A DNA stretch of 64,000 nt from Micropterix aruncella (lineage: Eukaryota; Arthropoda; Insecta; Lepidoptera; Micropterigidae), in assembly GCA_944548615.1 (NCBI GenBank), contig OX155961.1:25616469-25680468 (forward strand), in the 5' to 3' direction. How positions within the stretch are numbered: position 1 is the first letter of the stretch; each line of letters begins with the position of its first letter. This document shows positions 22,458 to 37,029 of this stretch, in pieces. Position numbers and translations under genes: made by a program. The notes under the pieces were generated by a model. It saw nothing but the letters and a program-made list of their open reading frames with translations, was not told the DNA's origin and did no database searches.

Positions 22458-22690
22458 GGCCCCACTTTGGGCAAGCCATTTTGTTATTATTTTTTATTTG
22501 TTTTATTTGTTTGTAATTTATATATTATTATTTTGTGTGTTTGGCCCCACTAGTTGGGTCGCCAATTTTGTAGCGTTTTAATTTTTTTTATTAATTTTTT
22601 TATTCATTTTATTTGTATTTAATCAATCTTCAATCTATCTTCAAACAATCTTCAAACAATCTCACCAGTTGGGTCGCCAATTTGTAGCGT
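22458..22690 (-). other. Three decayed PBS-like segments inside the LTR
   Basis: Segments at 22458-22486, 22543-22573 and 22662-22688 each resemble the true LTR/PBS junction of the same element. Plus-strand 'GGCCCCACTTTGGGCAAGCC', 'GGCCCCACTAGTTGGGTCGC' and 'CACCAGTTGGGTCGCCAA' are followed by AATTTTGTAG or similar, compared with the real 'GGCCCCACGTTGGGCGCCAT' followed by TTTGTAG at 39811. The same three are present in the other LTR (39922-40150). Confidence 0.7.
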
Positions 22691-24447
22691 ATAACTTTTA
22701 TTTCTTTTATTACTTATTTAAACGTGCGCGCGATGTGTCATCAGCGATAAGCGCTTGATGGAGAAGATAAAATTGAAAGAAGAAGTGACTAAAAGAAGAG
22801 GATGATGCTAATATATGTATTAAGATATTCAAAGTATGCAGAGAATAGAGATTTCAAGTGAATAGCCCTGTTTTCTCTTGTACGATCTCCCTCATATATG
22901 AAATTCTCCTGTCCTGACTAAAATGTATTCTCCAAAAGAAGAAGAAGAATAATAAGGAGTATTCTATGTGTCTAGACCAATTTGTTAGAACCTTATGAAC
23001 TTGGTTTTAGATAGTTTGAATCAATTTGAGGTTTATAAATTAGGATCGGCTTGTAACATACACTTTTAAGATCTCGTCCCGAAGAATAATATAGATTTTT
23101 TGATGTTCTATGACACGATTCTTATATAGTGGATTATCAAAGGTGTTCTATAGTTAAATACTTCCAGATCAATGTATGCTAATAGTTTTAAGTCACTTTC
23201 TCAATATCGGTTGACGATTGCTCCAATGAGCTGGTTTTTTTTATGATGTCCTTATAAGTACGCTATTGTTCATTACTGAATATCGGACTTCTTTTGATTT
23301 GTCGATGCACTATTTATCACACTGACGGATGCTACAGTCTTCTGTCAGTGCGTCGTGAACTCAGGAGTTATTTTTCTTATATATTTATTGGATTACGAGA
23401 TACATTTATAATAAAGGCGCCAATCTCGCTTACTCCATTACTGCGTTCGTTCATCCGTTAGTGCTGCATCTGATCTATCGAATCAATTTCTAATTATGAT
23501 TTAGCTCAGTCTATTTTTATTCTCAGGTATGGTATCCTTTTGATTGAAAAATATGAACACTTTTTCCGGCAAAATATTCGATATATTGTAAAATAAAATT
23601 TTTAGTTGATACAATTCATTTACATATATGGCTCCTTTTGTAGCTTTGCATTAAATAACTTAAAATAACATGATAATATAACAATACGCAATATAGCACA
23701 AAAAAAACAACTTATCATATCCTAAATTAATTGGTATGTAGAGTGAATTACGACATACGTATATACATTTCCTTCTAAATTTATCGCTACACTGGTTCAC
23801 GGACTTCGTCTCTTGTGAAACCAGGCAGTTTCAAGTATCTCAATCTATAAGGCTTCGTCTTTTATTGACGGCCTGCAGTCACAATCAAGTACTGGCCTTA
23901 TAAAAAAAGGTTCACGCTTAACCAATTTGGTAGCGGCAGTACGACAAGCAGATGGTATTGGCTTTCTATTTCAATTATAGCGCGAAACAGTATAAGACGC
24001 ATTTGTTATTCATAATTATAACAACATACATATTTGCTTAAAATATTAAAAAAATATCGACAATAACAGTTTTATAGTATTGCCAGCTTCAGCGGTTATA
24101 ATGCACGGATATAAAGCAATTATAGTAATTTGAACAATCTTACTTCGTATTAGGCTGCCATCCAATCCAATATCAATTACCTTACACTATTTACACTTTT
24201 ATGCAACTTCTTAATAACTAAACACATAACAACTAAAAACTGTTTTATTCAATTTTTGACAGCTGCATCGTAGGGATGTCGGCCGTCTCGTACGATTGTT
24301 TCCCCCCCCGTTCTGTCGAAAGATGATATTGATTCGAAGTTGTCTTCGTAATTCGAAGTCTATTGCGAATGTCTGTCTTGATATTACTTATATGATGCTA
24401 CTCTTTACTTCTGCCATTGATTTTATGCTTCCGCGTACATTATATAT

Positions 24448-24680
24448 TTCCCCGCCAAAATTTGATGTACGTAGCGTCTCTAGATAGATGTGTTTTTATT
24501 GTTTTTAAGTCGATCTCTCGTCGAATCTTAGCACTGTTTAATTTTGTTTGCTTTCCCGCCAAATATTTGATGTACGTAGCGTCGCTTATAGAGGGTTTTT
24601 ACTGTTTTACGTCGATCTCTCGTCGAATTTTTAGCACTGTTTAATTTTTGTTTGCTTTCCCGCCAAATATTTGATGTACC
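24448..24680. repeat. Tandem repeat within the LTR, unit about 105-110 bp
   Basis: Two units, each with 'TTTGATGTACGTAGCGTC', 'GTCGATCTCTCGTCGAAT', 'TTAGCACTGTTTAATTTTG' and a CCCGCCAAA motif, plus a third partial unit. The equivalent is at 43553-43785 in the other LTR. Clustered short motifs of this kind could bind a regulator, but no factor is identified. Confidence 0.75.
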
Positions 24681-26529
24681 GCTTCTAATAAAATAAATAT
24701 GTGTTAAAAAACTTCACTTAGATTCTACATGGTTTTTTATGGAAATGTTGGACAGCACCTCTGCCAACATTCCCTCGTTTTAACTTGAACTTTTACATTT
24801 TCCGGCACTTTTTCGACGTTTGGGTAACGAGGTTATTACGCGGTGGTTCTCCTGGTAAACTGAATTGAATTTGGCATCGCCCATCGCCTTTTATACCCTT
24901 CAAAATACGGCAATTTCTACATTTTTAGATGTGCTTTTCAACCCCTTCCTATGAGAATAACGTGGCCATCATGCTTTTTCTTTCTGGTTACCAACTATCT
25001 TTTTTTCGCATTGGGGTTCCGTACCATTTCGTGCACATCGAGCTATCTTTGCACTCTTATTTCTTTAATTCACTCATTTGAGCTGATTTCCTTATTTTTC
25101 CCTTATAATCTGTATCCCCAGTATCTAATTTCTGCATATATCTTAATTTTATGTTGCCTCCTCGCGGCGCTATGTGCTTCTAAAGGTACGTGTATATTTT
25201 TCCAAAAAGTATGTCTATTTCATTAACCATTATGGCTATTATTATTCATTTTTTTTCTACTATAACCCTATATGGTTTTTATAAAAAGTTATTCGGCGTT
25301 AGTAGGTTTTTCAGTGACCCAATTTGAAAACAATTTTTTTCATCGAAATTACTCATCCGCTTTCTTTAAAATTATGTCACCTATGACCTTTTAACTTGCT
25401 TCTTCTTTCTGTATACTCTAATATTTGTATTATCGTCTGCTTTTTGGGATATGGCTTTCCCTCCAAAACTTTCCCGCCAAATATGAATGAGACGCTCTTT
25501 AAGACGCTCGCCTGTTTTTCGTTAGTTGTCCACCTTAAAATTTCCTTCATTTCTGAATTACAGCGCCTCTAGTGATCAAAATTTGTACGATATTCCGACT
25601 CTATTTGATGTCAAAACATGGCAACACTTTCTTGCCGTGGATAATTCTGATTTATTTTTCTGTCAAATCGTCATTCATTTAGTTTCAAACATTAAATTCT
25701 CCCTGTAAACTATCGTACGGAATATATGCTCTGCTTCATAAAATAGCTTATTTCATTGGCTTTATTCTAGTAGGTCCATCTACTGTGTGTTCTATCTATA
25801 TAGGCTGTAATTAGCATTATCGTCTATAGTGGCGATTTTTCTCAGTAAAGTACGTCAATTTAAGCATAAATTGAACTGTCACTTCGAGGTTGGCTGCGAA
25901 TTCGTTCCCGGCGATATTTAAATCGATTGCTAACTATTTATTCTGTTTTCAGGTTCTACTTTCGTTTCAGAGGATAGTGCTTATTCTATACTACGTCTAT
26001 AGTGCGTGTCGTCGCTGAAATCTTTCTAAATATCCTGTGTTTCTATCATGCATCTTTTGAAGACCCATTTTTGTATGTGATTTCGGCGTTTTTTATAATC
26101 ATCGATTTTTCCTTGATTTTTCTCTAAAGCCTATTTAGTTTTATTTTATTTAGTGGTTTATTGCTATTACGCTTCATTTTTAACGAATATATAAACGTTT
26201 TATTGTTTTATTGAGTTTTAATCTTATTTTAATATATTTTATATTCTCTTGTTGCCATGTCGGTAAAATTTTCTTACAGTTATCTGCTTATCGACGGTAA
26301 CATTTCTCGTTTTTTTCCCGCTGGATGTCGCTACACGTTTTGAAATTGATTTAAATTTTGGGATAATGAATGAATCGTCTAATTACTACTTTTACGTTTT
26401 GAAGACCATTCACCTTGCCTTCCCGTTGCTGCGTATAGATGGCAATAGGTGTACTTACTTGGCATGGTTTGGTTTAGATATTAAGTATTTTATTTGACAG
26501 GAGGCGTTCGATTTTATATCATTACAATA

Positions 26530-26540
26530 CCCCCTCCCCA
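26530..26540 (-). other. Polypurine tract of the LTR element
   Basis: On the minus strand TGGGGAGGGGG lies 3 bases before the 3' LTR, the position where plus-strand DNA synthesis is primed during reverse transcription. Confidence 0.75.
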
Positions 26541-29627
<3,087 letters not shown>

Positions 29628-31772
29628 TTAACACCGTCCGCTAACCTTCATTAAATCCTTGATATGAAATCTTCCTAACGGAGTGCCTTCTAAGGTTTCT
29701 AGGTCATAAGCATTCTCCGTTACCCTATTGCTTACCCTTGCTTGTACGTATCGCGGAGCTAATTTATGGGTGAAATATTCTATCTTGTTTGATTGAACGT
29801 GGTTACGTTTCCATACTATGTCACCTTTGTTAAAAACTACTCTTTTACGACGCAAATTGTATCTTTCTGAATTCTTTTTAAAATTTTCTATTAGCTTCTC
29901 CTCCACGACTTGATATATCAGCTCTAATTCCCTTATATTTTCGGTGCGCTGTTTAGCATCTGCTATCTCTATGTGTCTCGCGTCGCTAGGTACATAAGTG
30001 TTAATGCCGTGAAGTTTTCCATTGATATATGGTTCTCTTCCAAACATGAGAAAGTTCGGTGTATATCCTGTACTTAAGTTAATGTGGTTATTCATTGCGA
30101 ATTGGATTTTATTTAGGTATTTGGACCAGGTTCTCTGCCGATCTCCCGATAATATTCCTAGACTGGTCTTAATCACTTGGTTATACCTTTCTATAGTATT
30201 GTATTGGGGAGAATAATAGCAAGTATAGACGCGCGGTATTGCAAATTTCTCAAAAAATTTATCGAATGATTTGGACCGAAAATATTGTGCGTTATCTAAA
30301 ATAATGGTTGCAGGTACTCCATACTTTAAAAATATTTGGTTTTCTAAAATTTCTTCTAAAGCATTTGACGTTACTTTCCTTATTGGAAACAACCAAACGA
30401 ATTTTGAAAATACATCTACCACGGAGAAAATGTATGCGTGCCCTGACAAGCTTCTAGGCAGCGCACCTATTATGTCTAAGCTGAGAGTATTCAATGGTTG
30501 ATCTACTGCTTTAGGCTTTATCATCCACCCTTGTGGCTTTGTGGTTGCTATTTTATATCCTTTGCACTTTTGACATGTATCTATATACTTTTCTACGTCT
30601 TTTGCTAGACCTGGCCAATAATAATCCTCCTGTATTTTTTTAATTGTTTTATATATTCCGAAGTGTACTCCTAAGTATCCATCATGGGTTTTTATTATGG
30701 CCTCCTGCCTTTCATCGGGTTTTAATATTAATTTCCACGGCTTTCTAGTCCCAAAGTTTTGTGTTTTAGGCACTACTAATTTATATAACCTATCATGTTC
30801 TATTTTAAAACCTTCTATTTCTGTCGGTGAATTCATTATTCGTTCGTTCAATTCGTTGTACCATTCGTCAGGGTTTTTTAATTTTGTGATTTCTACGTTG
30901 CAGACTTCATCCTGCTCTATACGTGACAACACGTCCGGGACAATATTTAAAGCTCCCTTCCGGTAAATAATTTCGAAGTCGTACTGAGACAGTAAACAAC
31001 TCCACCTAGCCAAACGACCACTGGTATTCTCGAGACGGTTGACCCATTTTAGGCTATTATGATCGGAGTAGACTTTAAAGTGTACTCCATCGAAATGATG
31101 TTTGAAGTGTTGTATTGCTTTTAAAACTGATAATAACTCGCGTTCTGTCGTACTGTAGTTACGCTCTGCAGCTGACAAACTCTTGGAATAATACGCTATC
31201 GGGTGTTCTTTATCATCATCCCCTGAAATCTGAGCTAACATGGCACCCACTGCCTTTCCTGATGCATCGCAATGAAGGTAAAAGATTTTACTATAATCAG
31301 GGCATTTCATGACCGGTGCTTCCGTCAGGGCTTGTTTTAATTTATCAAATGCTATTTGCGCTTCGGGGTTCCACACTAATTTTTGTACTATATTTTTCTT
31401 TCCCCCCATTAATTTATGTAATGGGTCAGCTATGAATGCGAAACCCTTCTTGAAACGGCGATAGTATGACGCGAGACCCACAAAACTTCTAACTTCCTTT
31501 ATGTTTCTCGGTATCGGGAATTCTTTTATGCATTTTATCTTATCTGGATCTGTAGACAGTCCATTTTTGTTTACTATGTACCCTAAGTATTTAATTTCTG
31601 GTTTGCAAAACTCACTCTTCTTCATGTTTATGGTTAAGCCAGCCTGTTGTAAACGGTCCTTCACAGTTCTTAATAACTCTATGTGTCGGTTGAAATCCCT
31701 CGATACTACTACTAGATCGTCTGCATAACAGTATATCTCTCCCTCGAACTCCAAACCAAAGATCTTATCCAT
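29628..31772 (-). CDS. pol: Gypsy-type pol, second part: RT end, RNase H, integrase
   Basis: An open frame of 714 residues. Residues 1-60 hold the end of the RT palm with the 'CYADDLVVVS' active-site motif; residues ~60-110 are the RT thumb ('KYLGYIVNKNGLSTDPDKI', 'FVGLASYYRRF'). RNase H spans about 150-290 ('LHCDASGKAVGAMLAQ', 'TERELLSVLKAIQHF', 'VYSDHNSLKWV'). Integrase follows with an HHCC zinc region ('HDGYLGVHFG', 'CQKCK') and a DDE core: D in 'SLDIIGALP', D in 'ILDNAQYF', E in 'NTIERYNQVIK'. The frame has no stop, so it decayed little after insertion. The first methionine is not the native start: it sits at the piggyBac junction, and the preceding RT half lies 5.26 kb away at 37030-38019 in the same frame. 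Confidence 0.93.
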   Translation of the reverse strand: MDKIFGLEFEGEIYCYADDLVVVSRDFNRHIELLRTVKDRLQQAGLTINMKKSEFCKPEIKYLGYIVNKNGLSTDPDKIKCIKEFPIPRNIKEVRSFVGLASYYRRFKKGFAFIADPLHKLMGGKKNIVQKLVWNPEAQIAFDKLKQALTEAPVMKCPDYSKIFYLHCDASGKAVGAMLAQISGDDDKEHPIAYYSKSLSAAERNYSTTERELLSVLKAIQHFKHHFDGVHFKVYSDHNSLKWVNRLENTSGRLARWSCLLSQYDFEIIYRKGALNIVPDVLSRIEQDEVCNVEITKLKNPDEWYNELNERIMNSPTEIEGFKIEHDRLYKLVVPKTQNFGTRKPWKLILKPDERQEAIIKTHDGYLGVHFGIYKTIKKIQEDYYWPGLAKDVEKYIDTCQKCKGYKIATTKPQGWMIKPKAVDQPLNTLSLDIIGALPRSLSGHAYIFSVVDVFSKFVWLFPIRKVTSNALEEILENQIFLKYGVPATIILDNAQYFRSKSFDKFFEKFAIPRVYTCYYSPQYNTIERYNQVIKTSLGILSGDRQRTWSKYLNKIQFAMNNHINLSTGYTPNFLMFGREPYINGKLHGINTYVPSDARHIEIADAKQRTENIRELELIYQVVEEKLIENFKKNSERYNLRRKRVVFNKGDIVWKRNHVQSNKIEYFTHKLAPRYVQARVSNRVTENAYDLETLEGTPLGRFHIKDLMKVSGRC

Positions 31773-32717
31773 TAACCCTTGGAGTAAATGGGTATTTTCA
31801 TGGAATCATCTGTCACTTTTGCAGGATTTTCGGCGACATCGACGGCGCTCGACTTCAAGGACTATAACTACGAAACTACTACACCAATCATAAAAAGAAC
31901 AACTGTACAATGATGGCATTGAAATTTCGAATATAGAATATTGAAATATCATTTTGTAAAACAATTGGATAATTATGAATAAATATGAGAACTTCAAAGA
32001 AGTGAAAAAAACTCGCCATTTCTGCCGTATAATTGTGTTACGAGAAAATACGGAAGTCTATTTAGAAATTGTAAATACTTACGTCATCTGTATTATATTC
32101 TTTATTAAAACTATTATTTCGTTTTACTTATTAGAATACAAAAATATTTAGATATTAGCTCATGAAAACCACGAAAATTTTTGATGAATCATCGAGTATT
32201 TTTTTTTATGTATGTTTTATTTATGAATGATTAGAGGCTCTTTTTATTTGAAATTGTGTTGAAATCAGTCGACTACCATATCATACTATGCTATAAATAG
32301 AACAAAAACCTCCAGTTTGTTTTATAGATATAGAAAACTAAATATGTTTCAAATCTGTCCTCAAAAAAACAGTACTATTTTTGAACCGTCATAATTCCGA
32401 AGTCTTTAATAGTATTTGAAATTTATTGAAATATTGGCGCTTGTTATATGTCCAATAAGTAATTATTATACTCTAAACAGTCACGTTTCATAGTAAAAAT
32501 AATAATAAATAATACTGGAAGTTTGCAATAATTCCCATACAAAAAGCTGAAAGCCGCTAGTGATGGGCAAACACATTTGATAATATCGATAAAATTTGCA
32601 GTGGTTGTAATAACATAATTTGTTACGCAATCTTTGCAGAATATAAATTCTTTCATTATTTTACGTATAAACTTTATAAAAAAAAAAATTTGTTACAAAA
32701 ATACAAAAAAAAAATAT

Positions 32718-32896
32718 TTATAAATAGGATAGAAAACGAATTTACCGCGTGAAATTTGTAGGACCCGACGTTTCGGTGACGTTGCAGCCGCCGTTGTCTA
32801 GGGTAGACAAGGTCGGGTCCTACAAATTTCACGCGGTAAATTCGTTTTCTATCCTATTTATAATGTCAAACAACCGCGATAGTCTTCGATTTTATA
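32718..32896. repeat. Fold-back element, copy 2
   Basis: Same outer arms as 10364-10574 ('AAATAGGATAGAAAACGAAT', 'TTTACCGCGTGAAATTTGTA') and the same non-palindromic tail after the right arm. The inner right arm is deleted, so the hairpin is shorter and less symmetrical. The frame at 32749-32988 is an artefact. Confidence 0.8.
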
Positions 32897-32989
32897 AAAA
32901 AATATTTACCAAAAAATCATACGAAGAAATAAAACACGATTTTCCCACAAATCAAACATATTTTTTTTTTGTTATGACTTACAACTGAT

Positions 32990-34185
32990 TCGAAAATGGC
33001 CACTCTGAGAAGAATCAGTAAGCAAATCAAGAGGAAACCTATTTTTAATGTTAGGTATACAAAACAATTACATAATATACCTACCAAAGATAATACAGTA
33101 CAATTTTAGCCAACAGACTTTTTACAACCACTATCATTTCTTCATCGTTAGGTATAAAAATATATATGTGTGAAACTAAAATAAGATAATGATAGATTCA
33201 TTAATTCATTCATTCATAATCGGTCTTAGATTCATTCATTCATTCATTCATAATCGGTCTTAGATTCAGCTGCTTTATCTTCGGTAGTTAGTTTTAGTGC
33301 GGAAAAGTGACAACCGTTCATTTTACATTCGACGCGCAGAAAGTCGTCCGTGTGAAATGTATCACAAAATGTATCACATGTATCACTGAAACAAATGTAT
33401 CACAAAATATATGTGTGAAACTAAAATAAGATAATCATTGAACATAATAATTTAAGACAATTACCACATTAGTTCTACTTCGCTAACAAATTTTGTAAGT
33501 TGTACATATAAAGTAGATCGAAGCTAACATAGCTCGTAAGTTGTACATATAATCTAGATCGTAAGAACATAGTAAAATCAAACTAACACGCGAATAACCT
33601 GCGGGACTACAATAGTTCTGCGGGACTACAATAGTACAGGACTTTAGTTTACGAAGAAACGCAATCAATCGAGCCATTATAAAGATAATACATTGCATTT
33701 TAGAAAATAAAAGGTAGAGGTGGAGGTACTCGATGGGACGGTCCTGGCTGTGGCGAGCGAGATCTCGACCGCGGAGATGACGTCTAAAAGATACAAGAAT
33801 TCCGTGAATCTCCAAAATCAATTTGCCAAACTATATTTATTATATATACAAACCGTTCTAAGCTGCGACGACAACAGACGGGACAGTCCAGGCGACCATG
33901 GCGGAGACGTCTAGAAGATACAAGAAGTCCGTTAGTTGTATGTAATAAAATCTTCAAATCAATTTCTTTATAATACTTTGATACCTCTCTAACGACAGCA
34001 GCGAGTAAGGGATCGGGCGGCGGCGGTGAGTGGTGGAGATCTGGGTGGGCATCCGACAGGTTGCTGAAATTTAGAAAAAAAACACAAAAAATTAATAATA
34101 AATCTATGATAATAAAATCATACAGAAGTCTGAAGAGTAGTTGACAACGGAAAAGCCCTCGATTCAGTCAAGACATCTTGCGACA
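32990..34185. other. Interior of the piggyBac-like element, with local duplications
   Basis: Holds tandem ATTC/TTCA stretches (33195-33265), a duplicated 'ATATGTGTGAAACTAAAATA' block (about 33165 and 33410), and two related blocks with 'GACGTCTAAAAGATACAAGA' (about 33780 and 33910). No coding region recognised. Confidence 0.4.
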
Positions 34186-34268
34186 TTTCCCCTAGGAATC
34201 AACCTTCTGGCGCTCCTGGACGACCTGCGCTCCGTGCGGCGTAAGCCAATCGATTATGCACTCTGACT
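34186..34268 (-). repeat. RepA fragment, reverse orientation
   Basis: Reverse complement of the 'TTAGTCAGAGTGCACAATCG' to 'GCGCCAGAAGGTTGATTCC' part of RepA, placed head-to-head with the following forward copy. Confidence 0.75.
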
Positions 34269-34269
34269 A

Positions 34270-35795
34270 ACATCTTGCGGTGTCATCTACAACGGGCGAG
34301 CCCGTCACCACAGGACGTTTTAACGATTAGTCGTTCTGTCGCCCTGCAGTGAGCGTAGAAGACTTTGGACATTTACAAAATCCAACGTCTAGCTACGCCA
34401 CAACCCGTTAGAAGCCAACGCCTTACCGCGAGTAGCCAGGTATGTTACCTGGCGGGCGGCACTCGCGCCCTAACTACCAATTGTGACCAGATTTCTCCGG
34501 TCTCTCGATTGGTTCCGAGTTCGAGGTCGCTTGCGCGGTCCTCTCCCTTATGAAGCGGTGAAACGGAGTACACCGAATCTATAGCGGACCAAGGCGTCCT
34601 TTGCCCGGCTCTGAACCGGGATCGGATGGCCAATGGTCAATTCAAGAGCAGTCGCCATAAGGTACACAACCACCCCCGCTCTATAGGAAATAATACAGTT
34701 TCCAGACTCCCCCGATTGTTAGTCGGAGAGCACAATCGATTGGCTTGCGCCGCTCGGTGCGCAGACCGTCCAGGAGCGCCAGAGGTTTGATTCCCGGGGG
34801 AGACTGGTTGACCCAGTGTCCTACCCAGGTTCGCACCCCATGCGAGGAGGCCATCGGATGGGTGTTGACTAGTGATGGGTGTGATCACGAATAGCAATAA
34901 CAATAACCTGTGATATTTGCAATCACGAAGAACGCGTTACGAGAATTCGAAAGAACATGCTATTTGAATCACGGCTACGAACAGCACCGCGTTGCCATCA
35001 CTCGGCGCGCGCCGCTACGACGCGACCGATCACTGATCACATCGATTGGCCGTTCTCACTGATCGCCGTTGAACGACCGCGCGGCGCGCCACTGAACGAT
35101 GATCGGTGAGCGCCTAATTGAACCGTTCACTTGGTTTCGTTCATTCGAATTCAATCACTAGTGATCGGCGATCAGTGGATCAGTGATATGATCAGTGGAT
35201 CAGTGATCCGCCGTTCGTTCTGACGAACGCCCGCGCCGGCTGGACGATAACTGATGAGTGGCGCGTTCATTTCGTACGTAACGTGAATTTGGACACTGTT
35301 ATCGCATGTATTTAGACACTGTTATGGCATGAATTTGGACACTCTTATCGCTCGCGTCGTAATCGTTCATGTAAATGAGTTTGCTCATGATTTGTTAGCA
35401 ATAAAATAACTTTTGGCGACAAGTGGCTTACATTATTTCAGAAAGACGAACTCGGCTTAGCACCAAAAGAGCGAGAGAGTTAATCTTTCTGAACGCTAAT
35501 TCTTCTAATTACCAATAAAGCAAATATAATGCGCGTTTCTGTTATCAGTTATCACATTGACGAAACTTCGTTACTTAACGTTTCACAGTACATTTCAGTA
35601 CAATCACGAAAATCACGAGTAGCAGTTATTATCACGCGTGATAAAATACCAGTAACGTGATCGTTGCGTGATTGAAAATTGAGAATCACGCCCATCACTA
35701 GTGTTGACCCGTGAGTGTGACCGACCCTGAAGACATGGGTCATCGTGGCCACCTCATCATGGGCCCGTTAGCCCCCGGCCGTTTAATCGGCCGTT
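34270..35795 (+). repeat. RepA repeat, nearly complete, interrupted by a hAT element
   Basis: 34270-34869 and 35701-35795 together form a RepA copy close to that at 55046-55720. The break is caused by the hAT element at 34870-35700. Open frames within (34365-34633, 34637-34903) are shared with other copies and have no recognised domain. Confidence 0.85.
34870..35700. mobile_element. Non-autonomous hAT transposon
   Basis: Inverted ends TAGTGATGGGTGTGAT and, in reverse complement, TAGTGATGGGCGTGAT, with an exact 8 bp target duplication GTGTTGAC (34862-34869, 35701-35708). Removing the element and one duplication restores the RepA sequence seen elsewhere. The interior has clustered GATCAGTG/GATCACTG motifs around 35020-35210, likely transposase-binding subterminal repeats. 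No transposase frame. Confidence 0.93.
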
Positions 35796-35845
35796 ATGTT
35801 AAGTTGTTTATGATAAAATTGTAATTCACTTCTAGTTATACTTAC

Positions 35846-36079
35846 ATCTGCCTTTGGTGCCTGATGGACTCAACCAGTACATCTCATAAAGCGGCGACAT
35901 ATAGCCAAAGCCAATGTACTGGTCCCAAGTCGTCTCCGCTCCGTCATCCGCTCCTTCATCGGTCTCCATCCCAAGTTCTTCCGCCGGGCCCATGCTGCTC
36001 CCATCGCTGCTCTCATCGTCAGAAGACTGCTCCACCACCAGAAGCCGTCTAGGATTCTGTCCCGTCGCGATGATGCCAT
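35846..36079 (-). other. Possible coding exon rich in Ser, Asp and Glu
   Basis: On the minus strand a block of unusually high GC is bounded by a plausible splice acceptor (TTTCATCAATTAG) and a strong donor (GAT|GTAAGTAT). The frame open throughout reads an acidic region ('VVEQSSDDESSDGSSMG', 'ELGMETDEGADDGAETTWDQ') then 'YMSPLYEMYWLSPSGTK'. piggyBac transposases have an acidic N-terminal tail, so this may be the start of the element's own gene, but there is no sequence signature to prove it. An exon captured from a host gene is an alternative. Confidence 0.4.
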
Positions 36080-37029
36080 CTAATTGATGAAAGGATAACG
36101 AAATTTTTTGTAAAATAACAAAATTGAATTCGAAAACTTTCTAACTGTTTTTTTTCACTAAATATGCAGTTATGTCAAGAAAGTTATATATACTTTTCTA
36201 CTTTATTTTATATATTCTATAATTCCCGATATAAAGAAATCCAACTTTTATGAAATTACGAAATTTTATCGAAAAAAATTGAGGTTATGTTTTTATCGTA
36301 TAAAATATCGATTTTTTTTTCGAATTCTCTATTAGCCTCCCGCAAAAAATGATGAAAAACACGAATTTTAGTATTTTTAGCGCGAATCTTTGAATACTAA
36401 AACATACGCGTTTTGAGAAATCAACCATTATCAAAAAAACATTAGTTATTGCATAAGTTATATAACGGGAAAACATAATCACATATATTTCAGAGCTATA
36501 TATCCATAAATTTCTGACATATCACGAGAAATTATGCAAGAATCGCAAGAAAACATTTTTGCGATTATCAATGGCGGACATTGGCATTTGAGACGCGGAC
36601 ATTCAAAGACCCGAAATACTTTATATACACGATAAATGGTACATCTAATCAGTTTAGGGGGACTACATGATGTTGTAGAAATGGTTTTACTTACGATTCG
36701 TTCAAAAACACACCGAAATCTACTCGAAAACCGTTTTTAAAATGCCGACACACGCAAGTCGTATTTGACGTTTCGTGTTGCCGCGTTCGAAGTGGTGCGT
36801 TCGACTTCGCGCGTTCCGTAATAATACTTCACATGGACTACGCAGTACTGCGGCGCATGATAACAGAGAGAATTTAATTCTGTACCCGATCTGCCATACG
36901 CATGAAAGAGACAAAATGCTTTCGATGGTAAACAAAGCGTTCGAAAGCGCGCGCGCCGAGTGGAACCAAATTCGGTCGTATCAGATTCAACGGATAAAAG
37001 TGTCAGAACCAAATTTGGTCGTATGATAC

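Larger units (their letters stand above)
22368..26526 (-). repeat. 3' LTR (4159 bp) of the gypsy-type element
   Basis: Intact LTR with TG..CA ends on the plus strand (TGTAG...TTACA). Against the other LTR I count roughly two dozen single-base or 1-base length differences by eye, on the order of half a percent, indicating a young insertion. Most insect gypsy LTRs are a few hundred bases, so this is exceptionally long. Short open frames inside (for example 24296-25226) recur in the other LTR only because the LTRs are copies. Confidence 0.92.

Noticed and set aside
24296..25708. Several frames repeated almost unchanged at 43396-44814
   Set aside because: They lie in the two LTRs of one young element, so their identity reflects LTR duplication, not protein conservation. 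No domains are visible.
30022..31728. Plus-strand frames opposite pol
   Set aside because: Antisense shadows of the integrase/RNase H/RT frame, as are 37637-37978 and 38000-39019 opposite protease and gag.
32749..32988. 79-codon frame
   Set aside because: Lies across the fold-back hairpin and simple sequence; no domain.
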